Source of the DNA: Bacteroidota bacterium
Lineage (GTDB): Bacteria; Bacteroidota; Bacteroidia; Flavobacteriales; Flavobacteriaceae
DNA: 5,804 nucleotides
Reading direction: 5' to 3'
Assembly: GCA_022601215.1 (NCBI GenBank)
Contig: JAHZIZ010000343.1
Coordinates: 1-5,804, forward strand
In this document: piece after piece, positions 1 to 5,089 of the stretch
How positions within the stretch are numbered: position 1 is the stretch's first letter
Layout of the letters: each line of letters starts with the position of its first letter
Made by a program: the position numbers and the translations under genes
Notes under the pieces: model-generated
Database searches by the model: none
What the model was told of the DNA's origin: nothing
What the model saw: the letters and a program-made list of their open reading frames with translations, nothing else

Positions 1-71
1 AAATAACTCTTTATAATTAATCAGTTATGAATTTCAAATGTAAAACTACTTAACGAAATCATTAGACTACC

Positions 72-198
72 ATCAGAAAAAAGTGAGAAAAGAGAGTCAA
101 CAGGAATCGAACCGATAATCCCATTATATTTCAGTATGTTGCTAGATACGCTCTTTTCTAAGTCCCAAATAAAATGAAAATAATTCAATAAAAACAAT
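72..198. repeat. Diverged direct repeat, copy A
   Basis: This segment is similar to 4746-4872 in the same orientation. The best block is 72-117 against 4746-4792, where the cores ATCAGAAAA, AGTGAGAAAA and AACAGGAATCGAACC recur in the same order. A second block, 166-198 against 4839-4872, shares an AAATAATNCAAT-like core. The distance from the GAATCGAACC motif to the end of the second block is 85 bases in copy A and 84 in copy B. The middle is much more diverged but of the same length. On the minus strand GGTTCGATTCC looks like a tRNA T-loop, but its stem does not pair well, so no tRNA is called. The two copies bracket the operon. Alignment was done by eye. Confidence 0.7.
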
Positions 199-208
199 GC
201 TATGTAAA

Positions 209-352
209 ATGGTGGAGCAAAAAGGAGAAACATCGAACCAATTATTCAGTGTTTTAGAAGAATGGGAGAGGAATCTCAAGGGGTGTTTTAAAGAATCTTC
301 TGCATCTATTTTATTGACTATGTCACTGCATGGACCTTCGCCAGATATGTAA
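209..352 (+). CDS. Possible small hypothetical protein (47 aa)
   Basis: An open frame of 47 codons starts at ATG 209 and stops at TAA 350-352. The predicted peptide contains EEWERNLKGCFKESSAS in its middle and ends in HGPSPDM, which has a protein-like composition instead of random AT-rich translation. I do not recognise the family. There is no clear Shine-Dalgarno sequence upstream, and the start lies just beyond repeat copy A, so this could be the 3' remnant of a longer gene cut at that junction. It is not obviously part of the downstream operon, being about 500 bases away. Low confidence that it is translated. Confidence 0.25.
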   Translation: MVEQKGETSNQLFSVLEEWERNLKGCFKESSASILLTMSLHGPSPDM

Positions 353-395
353 TATATGAGCTCACACGCGATCTGACGTTTTTTAACTTAATTGT

Positions 396-419
396 TGAAT
401 GACTCAATTGAGTCATTCA
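396..419. promoter_or_regulatory. Perfect 24-bp palindrome, candidate operator
   Basis: The half-site TGAATGACTCAA is followed immediately by its exact reverse complement, with no spacer and no mismatch over 24 bp. Perfect, gapless palindromes of this size are typical of binding sites for dimeric repressors such as TetR- or MarR-type proteins; that assignment is inference. The core TGACTCA recurs as a half-site at 531-537 inside a small ORF. No regulator gene lies in the window. It is not a terminator because there is no loop and no T tract. Confidence 0.5.
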
Positions 420-490
420 TTTTAGGTGGTATTGAAGCATAATGAAGTAGGACATGAATTTAGTTCATCGTTACTACTAGAGAAGAAATA

Positions 491-589
491 ATGATGACAA
501 AAAAAATTACTAAAAAGCAAGTGCAGAAAATGACTCATTCCGAGTGGCGCCTTTCGGTGCACTCGGGTCTAAACAAGATTTTGGAGTAG
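491..589 (+). CDS. Possible small hypothetical protein (32 aa)
   Basis: An ORF begins with two consecutive ATG codons (491 and 494) and ends at TAG 587-589. It encodes a lysine-rich start (MTKKITKKQVQKM) followed by HSEWRLSVHSGLNKILE. A purine-rich stretch, AGAGAAGAA, lies a few bases upstream and could act as a ribosome binding site. The peptide could be a very short protein or the surviving N-terminus of a decayed gene. No frame downstream continues it convincingly. The strong hairpin at 540-566 lies within it. Family not recognised. Confidence 0.3.
   Translation: MMTKKITKKQVQKMTHSEWRLSVHSGLNKILE
540..566. other. Strong imperfect hairpin (11-bp stem, one bulge)
   Basis: CCGAGTG (540-546) pairs with CACTCGG (560-566). 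After one bulged G (547), CGCC (548-551) pairs with GGTG (556-559) around a TTTC loop, with one G-T wobble. It is GC-rich against AT-rich surroundings. No T tract follows on either strand, so an intrinsic terminator is unlikely. It could be an RNA structural element in the leader of the operon, a recombination-site relic or a constraint inside the small ORF. Confidence 0.5.
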
Positions 590-855
590 TGTCTGGTGCA
601 ACAGTAACTTTAAGTTATTGCGAAACCACTGGATTGGCACAATTTCGTAGTCCAAGCTTGCAAAATTACACGGTACTGTTAGCGATGGGCCTTCTTTATC
701 ATATACGTTGGAGCAATACGATAAACTACAAGATAGAAACACTCCTCTTATGAACTGAGGAGCGGGGCGCATTGTTTTTGTTATTGGAATAGAACCAGGA
801 GTTTTGTTTCTGCGCAGCATGAATTAAACGAGTCTATGTCTTCTGTATTTATAAT
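590..855. other. Leader region before the operon, no gene seen
   Basis: No frame here gives a recognisable protein. A 6-bp stem CTCCTC/GAGGAG (742-747 with 757-762) has a 9-base loop and a T-rich stretch starting about 10 bases later, too far for a standard terminator. A perfect TATAAT (850-855) touches the operon's start codon, too close to serve as the -10 for a transcript with a leader. The real operon promoter could not be pinned down. Confidence 0.4.
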
Positions 856-3387
856 ATGGCGTCTATTTTCATAAGCTACTCACACCGAGATGCTAACATC
901 TGCCAGCTAGTCGCTGGTGCTCTAAAAAACCGAGGATACAAGATAATCGTAATGGGACATCCTGAGTATGGTCTCTGTATTGGTGAAAATTGGGAATCCT
1001 CTCTGTATGCACATTTGAAGAATTGCGTTGCGGTTATTGCAATTTGCTCTGTCAATATGGTTGAATCGAAATGGTGTTTCGCAGAAATTACTCATGCAAA
1101 AGCATTAGGCAAACCGATCTTTCCCTTAAAGATTGATAACTGCGGTGAGCATCCACTTCTGTTACATTTGCAGCATGCGGTGTACGATAATATTGAGATT
1201 GCATCTAAAGCACTTGATGCCTCGATCAAGAATACACTTGGTTGGCGGGATACCCTAAAAATCAATCCTAATCACGTACCTTTTCCAGGGCTTCTTTATT
1301 TCGATGAGTCTGACGCGCCATTTTTCTTTGGGCGGGACAAAGAAGTGCGACAAGTAATAGAGAAACTAAGGATTATATGGGAGTTTAAGGAAACACAATC
1401 TCTAATTCTAGTCGGATCATCAGGCAGCGGTAAATCTTCCTTGTTACGTGCTGGACTCCTTCCCTCACTTAGAAATATGACGGATTTCTGGATACCTGCA
1501 CGCGCTACGCTCTGTGACGAGTTTGCATTTGATAATCTGTTAAGTTCATTTACTGCTTTACGGAAAGAACAATTTCGAATTCCTATGGATTTCCAAAGCC
1601 GTTCTGAAGCAATCAACGCCCTTATAAAAGAGATACTGGATCATGCTGATAATCCCCGAACAAAAATAATTATCGCTCTAGACCAGCTGGAAAACCTAAT
1701 AACAGACAAAAAAACACTGAACTCGGAATCTTTTCTTTCTATAATTTCTATAATTTTAAAAACTTTCCCACGTAATTTGTTCCTGATTGGAACTCTACGA
1801 TCTGACTATTACGCAGATTGGAATTCAAAAGGGCTTCCAGCAGAGATACCAACGGAAATACTGGACATTAGTCCAATGAACCCTGATCAATTTTCCGATG
1901 TTATATTCGGGCCGGCTAGATTGGTTGACTTAGAGATTGATCCGTTACTGACTTCTACACTCATTAGTGACACCAAAAGTGAGGATGCACTACCTTTACT
2001 GGCGTTCGTTCTGAGGGAGCTTTGGGAAGGAGAGGGAAAGCGTACGGGCAAGCTTACGAAACAATTCTATATGGAAGAATTCGGTGGACTGGCTCGATCA
2101 GTTGAGTGTCGCGCTGATGCAATTGTTGATACAAAAGTACTGTCTAAGCCTGAGTTGGAAGCACTTCGGCTATCGCTTCTTATGCTTGTAAGGGAGGAGT
2201 CAGAGGGGAAATTTGTGCATACTTCAGTTCCTTGGTGCGCCTTTCCAGAAACTAGTCATCGGCTGCTAACAATGCTCATAGACGCACGACTTCTAGTTTC
2301 AAAGGTAAAAGATCAAGAACACTACGTGGGAATAGTCCATGAAGCTCTATATCGTCAGTGGAGTACTTTTCTTGAGTGGCTGAGCTCATACGGAAATGAT
2401 GTACGATTAGTAAGGCAAATGGAATCTTTAGCCAAGTCATGGAGAAAAGAACCAAGTAACCCACTTTACCGCCAATGGCCAAACGAAGGGCTTCAGTTGG
2501 TTTACAGGTCATTGAGACGACTGGGTCTTAATAGTGAAAATCTTGATGAGCCGTTAAAAAGTTATCTACAGCCGGAACACGAAAGGCTGATTGATGAACT
2601 CACTCAGCTTGGCACATCTCAGTATAGGCGCAGCGAGATCGGGGATCGGCTCGCGACGATTGGTGATCCGCGTCATGGGGTCGGATGTGATAAGAATGGT
2701 GTGCCTCAAATCGCTTGGTGCAAAGTAACTTCGGATAAGACCCGATCTGAAAGCTTCTGTATATCAAAGTATCCCATAACTTATGCCCAATACTTGGCAT
2801 TTTATAATCATCCAGAAGGTTATTACTGCAATAATTGGTGGACTAACTTAACTTCTCGCATTCCAGGTTGGAGTCAGTATCGAATTATCGGAAACCACCC
2901 TGTAGATTCAGTTTCTTGGATTCAAGCTATTGCATTTTGCAGATGGTTGAGTGGACAACTTGGTATTGATGTAACACTGCCAACGGAGTCTCAATGGCAA
3001 CTTGCTGCAACTGGGCGTTTGCCAAATAGAATATTTCCTTGGGGTCAAGAACCAGACACATCTTACGCGAATACTTCGGAAAGTCGGCTAGGTCGAACAA
3101 TAGCAGTGGGTATGTATCCTCAGAATTGTTCTCCTGTAGGTGTATTCGATTTAACGGGAAATGTTTTTGAGCACTGTATCAACTCGTTTGAAAAACTAAC
3201 AGTGGAGCTATTTATGACGGAATATAATCACGCAGTACGGGGTGGCTCTTTCCTCAACGACATGACTTCCGCTCTTTCAGAGTCGCGGTATAGCATACTG
3301 ACAGAGGAATGTGACTACGATATAGGATTTCGCATTATTACAAGCGCTATACCCCATCAAAAAATACAATCTAAAATTCACATTTGA
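856..3387 (+). CDS. TIR - STAND NTPase - FGE-like domain immune sensor/effector
   Basis: This 843-residue, probably cytoplasmic protein has three domains. Residues 1 to about 130 form a TIR domain: it opens with the canonical IFISYSHRD strand, has IGENWESSL at 42-50 and the WxxxE motif W73-E77, the catalytic glutamate of NAD-cleaving TIRs. Residues about 145-560 form a STAND NTPase of the nSTAND1 type: FFFGRDKE entry, Walker A GSSGSGKSS (187-195, K193), Walker B ending DQLE (276-279), TLRSDYY (313-319) and LPLLAFVLRELWE (379-391). GDPRHGVG (603-610) then leads into an FGE-sulfatase/C-type-lectin-like domain (about 632-830) with LPTESQW (708-714), GNVFEHC (768-774), RGGSF (795-799) and GFRI (824-827). 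Both FGE catalytic cysteine positions are non-cysteine (N801 and A806), so it is probably a sensor or binding module, not an enzyme. ATG 856 is chosen because the TIR fold starts at once; there is no good Shine-Dalgarno. By analogy with STAND immune proteins, ligand binding would trigger oligomerisation and NAD depletion; anti-phage activity is inferred. Confidence 0.93.
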   Translation: MASIFISYSHRDANICQLVAGALKNRGYKIIVMGHPEYGLCIGENWESSLYAHLKNCVAVIAICSVNMVESKWCFAEITHAKALGKPIFPLKIDNCGEHPLLLHLQHAVYDNIEIASKALDASIKNTLGWRDTLKINPNHVPFPGLLYFDESDAPFFFGRDKEVRQVIEKLRIIWEFKETQSLILVGSSGSGKSSLLRAGLLPSLRNMTDFWIPARATLCDEFAFDNLLSSFTALRKEQFRIPMDFQSRSEAINALIKEILDHADNPRTKIIIALDQLENLITDKKTLNSESFLSIISIILKTFPRNLFLIGTLRSDYYADWNSKGLPAEIPTEILDISPMNPDQFSDVIFGPARLVDLEIDPLLTSTLISDTKSEDALPLLAFVLRELWEGEGKRTGKLTKQFYMEEFGGLARSVECRADAIVDTKVLSKPELEALRLSLLMLVREESEGKFVHTSVPWCAFPETSHRLLTMLIDARLLVSKVKDQEHYVGIVHEALYRQWSTFLEWLSSYGNDVRLVRQMESLAKSWRKEPSNPLYRQWPNEGLQLVYRSLRRLGLNSENLDEPLKSYLQPEHERLIDELTQLGTSQYRRSEIGDRLATIGDPRHGVGCDKNGVPQIAWCKVTSDKTRSESFCISKYPITYAQYLAFYNHPEGYYCNNWWTNLTSRIPGWSQYRIIGNHPVDSVSWIQAIAFCRWLSGQLGIDVTLPTESQWQLAATGRLPNRIFPWGQEPDTSYANTSESRLGRTIAVGMYPQNCSPVGVFDLTGNVFEHCINSFEKLTVELFMTEYNHAVRGGSFLNDMTSALSESRYSILTEECDYDIGFRIITSAIPHQKIQSKIHI

Positions 3388-3400
3388 GACAACAAGAAAT

Positions 3401-4462
3401 ATGCGTACATACGATGTAAAATTTGATGGGCAAGCCAAGGAGTTTTTCCCGATTTGGTTTCAAGGAGTGATATTTTCTGTTCTTACATTTGGTGTAGGCG
3501 CGGCGTACCTTCAATGCAAGATCAGTAACTATCTTTATGGAAAAACAAAAATCGCCAATGCACATCTACGGTACTTGGTTGACCCAAAGAAAGCATTTTT
3601 GCGTAGACTGAAGGCAACTGCAATTAGCTTCGTGATTATATTTACATTAGCGATATTGTCGCTAGTTCCGTTAGTAGGACCGATAGCAGTTATAATATGC
3701 ACCATCGTTATTTTCAAAATTGCTCGCATGGCTCGATTGCGAGGGTTAATTTTTCGCACCTATAACACAACAGTCGGTAACATTCGGTGCAGTTTCCGTA
3801 GCAACTATACACGCAGCGCGAGTAATGGATTATTAGTTTTACCTATATGGGGCGCTTGCTTTCCATTCTTGCGCCCATACACAAAATGGCATACTCACCT
3901 ATTTTTATTAAATAATTTGTGGGTTGGTGCTAATAAGTTTAAATATACGGCGGGGCTATCGGAATATTTGCTTGTGTACGTACCCGAAATACTTCTTTTT
4001 ATCGTTTGCTTTACGGGAATTATTGTGTTCTGGGAGGGGTTAGGGTACTACACACTAATTTTTATTCCCACCACATGGTTATTAGCTAGTACTTATACTA
4101 CATACGCTTTGGACAATTTAGTACGCAGAAGCGTTACACTAGGGAAACTACGATTCTCTGGAAGGACTGATTTTACAAAATTATTGATTATAAGAGTAAC
4201 CAATGCGTTTGCCGTGATTCTTTCAGCCGGTTTCGCATATCCATGGGCAAAGCTTCGTGAGTTACACTACCGTCTTCAGTGTACAAGTGTTGTTGTGTTT
4301 GGCCAGGAACGTTCTCTATTAGGTATCGACTTAGAACAACCCGATGCCTTTAGCGACGAACTGGAAGAAGTGTTGGGAGGCTTTAGGCCGGGTGGTGAAG
4401 TGGGCGAGGTATTAGCAGAGGCAAGCATAGATGAATTCGAGGAAGACTTTGAAAGTATTTAG
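3401..4462 (+). CDS. DUF898 (YjgN-like) multi-pass inner-membrane protein
   Basis: This 353-residue membrane protein matches the DUF898/YjgN family. It begins with the family's FDGQAKEFFPIWFQG motif and a first membrane segment near residues 18-38. A long hydrophobic stretch around 72-108, enough for two passes, is followed by a partly conserved second module (about 120-185), two more hydrophobic stretches around 190-235, and a last one near 262-285 containing AYPWAKLRELHYR, the family's WAK-R motif. It ends in an acidic tail (EVGEVLAEASIDEFEEDF), as relatives do. It starts 13 bases after the TIR-STAND stop codon, so the two genes are almost certainly co-transcribed. The family's biochemical role is unknown; E. 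coli YjgN is an uncharacterised inner-membrane protein. In this context it may anchor, restrain or be acted on by the sensor, which is inference. The Shine-Dalgarno is weak (ACAAGAAAT). Confidence 0.85.
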   Translation: MRTYDVKFDGQAKEFFPIWFQGVIFSVLTFGVGAAYLQCKISNYLYGKTKIANAHLRYLVDPKKAFLRRLKATAISFVIIFTLAILSLVPLVGPIAVIICTIVIFKIARMARLRGLIFRTYNTTVGNIRCSFRSNYTRSASNGLLVLPIWGACFPFLRPYTKWHTHLFLLNNLWVGANKFKYTAGLSEYLLVYVPEILLFIVCFTGIIVFWEGLGYYTLIFIPTTWLLASTYTTYALDNLVRRSVTLGKLRFSGRTDFTKLLIIRVTNAFAVILSAGFAYPWAKLRELHYRLQCTSVVVFGQERSLLGIDLEQPDAFSDELEEVLGGFRPGGEVGEVLAEASIDEFEEDFESI

Positions 4463-4745
4463 GGTGTTCTGTGCGAATTACTATTTTTAAACTGCAACTG
4501 GCAAATTAAACAGTCCAAGACAGATAGATTTCCAACGAATATTTTTCAATGGTACAACTTTATTTGAAATAACATCATTTGTTGCGTTTTGATTAGGCGT
4601 TTTCTTATTCAGAATTATAGGGAGTACCGCCGCGAGCAGGGTCGATGATTCCAACGGGTGAGAACCTCGTCCCGGCAAGGTGGGTTAACCATCGGGTAGC
4701 AAACAATGGGCAGGCTGTATCGAAAGTAATTTGGCAGAGTGCCAA
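4463..4745. other. Intergenic region after the operon, with a GC-richer patch
   Basis: No recognisable gene lies here. The first part is AT-rich and has no convincing intrinsic terminator for the operon. It contains a short inverted sequence, TTATTT-G-AAATAA (4560-4572). From about 4618 to 4725 the composition becomes clearly more GC-rich than either side, which suggests a fragment of different origin; short frames through it on both strands match nothing I know. A 7-bp stem ATTTGGC/GCCAAAT with a 5-base loop sits at 4729-4747, without a proper T tract on either strand, directly at the edge of repeat copy B. Confidence 0.4.
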
Positions 4746-4872
4746 ATCAGAAAAGGAAGTGAGAAAAAGAGCTAACAGGAATCGAACCAATATATCGTTT
4801 AATATCGATAGGTTGGAATTACACCCCTTTTCTTCCTCCAAAAACAGATAAAAATAATGCAATTAGAACAAT
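4746..4872. repeat. Diverged direct repeat, copy B
   Basis: This is the second copy of the repeat described at 72-198. It carries the same ordered cores (ATCAGAAAA, AGTGAGAAAA, AACAGGAATCGAACC), then a diverged middle of conserved length, then an AATAATGCAAT block. It lies about 17 bases from the tRNA fragment. The minus-strand reading frames differ between the two copies across the best-conserved block, so conservation does not reflect a shared protein; a DNA-level role or a past duplication is more likely. Confidence 0.7.
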
Positions 4873-4888
4873 AAGTTAATAAATAGTG

Positions 4889-4930
4889 GGTCTGGTTGGA
4901 TTCGAACCAACGACCAAGGGATTATGAGTA
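4889..4930 (-). pseudogene. 3' half of a tRNA gene (CAU anticodon), likely att site
   Basis: Read on the minus strand, the sequence gives an anticodon loop CTCATAA, the 3' strand of the anticodon stem (TCCCT), a variable loop TGGTC and a perfect T arm (GTTGG-TTCGAAT-CCAAC). The acceptor 3' strand CAGACCC and discriminator A follow. The D arm and 5' acceptor strand, expected at 4931 and beyond, are missing: the sequence there has no TAGCTCAG-like D arm. CTATTT follows the discriminator position, so the CCA end is not intact. The anticodon is CAU, so the parent was an Ile2 or Met tRNA; the variable region is closer to Ile2. A 3'-half tRNA duplicate beside an integrase is the usual mark of site-specific integration, here with crossover near the anticodon loop. 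Confidence 0.8.
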
Positions 4931-4944
4931 CCCGAAAGTGCCTA

Positions 4945-5032
4945 TTTATAAGTGTTGATTATTATTGAGAAATAGCACAAAATACTTTAAAAACAATAAA
5001 CTTTATGTTTTGCATATTTTATTTGTGTTGAT
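4945..5032. repeat. Two TTTATNNGTGTTGAT repeats, candidate arm-type sites
   Basis: The motif TTTATNNGTGTTGAT occurs at 4945-4959 and again at 5018-5032, 73 bases apart, between the tRNA fragment and the integrase. Short direct repeats flanking an att core are where tyrosine integrases or excisionases often bind. That role is inferred from position only. The downstream copy overlaps the predicted -35 box, so binding there could also repress the integrase. Confidence 0.35.
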
Positions 5033-5057
5033 AAGTATTCAGCAATTTTGTTATTAT
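5028..5057 (+). promoter_or_regulatory. Putative integrase promoter
   Basis: TTGATA (5028-5033) and TATTAT (5052-5057) are each one mismatch from the sigma-70 consensus and are separated by 18 bases. Transcription would begin near 5064, leaving a short leader before the integrase start at 5090. The -35 box lies inside one of two TTTATNNGTGTTGAT repeats. Confidence 0.45.
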
Positions 5058-5059
5058 TT

Positions 5060-5078
5060 CCTTACACCAGCCTTACAC
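5060..5078. repeat. Tandem CCTTACAC repeat before the integrase start
   Basis: CCTTACAC occurs at 5060-5067 and 5071-5078, 11 bases apart, which is about one helical turn. The pair covers the predicted transcription start region and lies just upstream of the integrase ATG. It could be an operator or an integrase arm site, giving autoregulation. Confidence 0.35.
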
Positions 5079-5089
5079 GGAAATGCCAA

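Noticed and set aside
101..113. tRNA T-arm-like motif (GGTTCGATTCC on the minus strand), also at 4776-4788
   Set aside because: The T stem does not pair fully and no anticodon or acceptor arm fits around it, so no tRNA or tRNA remnant is called; it is kept only as part of the repeat.
21..233. Minus-strand frame of 70 codons with hydrophobic composition
   Set aside because: It lies across repeat copy A. The matching minus-strand frame in copy B is shifted over the best-conserved block, so conservation is of DNA, not of a protein. Composition is that of AT-rich translation.
544..753. Plus-strand frame of 69 codons with GTG start, and the opposite minus-strand frame 569-820
   Set aside because: The start codon is inside the hairpin stem without a ribosome binding site, no motif is recognisable, and the two frames compete for the same DNA.
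742..780. Intrinsic terminator before the operon
   Set aside because: The stem is only 6 bp with a 9-base loop, and the T-rich stretch begins about 10 bases downstream of it.
3235..3345. Variable region of a diversity-generating retroelement
   Set aside because: The position is suggestive, but no template repeat, accessory gene or reverse transcriptase is present in the window.
1296..3759. Several minus-strand frames inside the TIR and DUF898 genes
   Set aside because: They are shadows of two clearly coding plus-strand genes with full domain motifs.
4605..4862. Minus-strand frame of 85 codons and plus-strand frame 4645-4851
   Set aside because: Both cross the GC-rich patch into repeat copy B, match no family I know and overlap each other on opposite strands.
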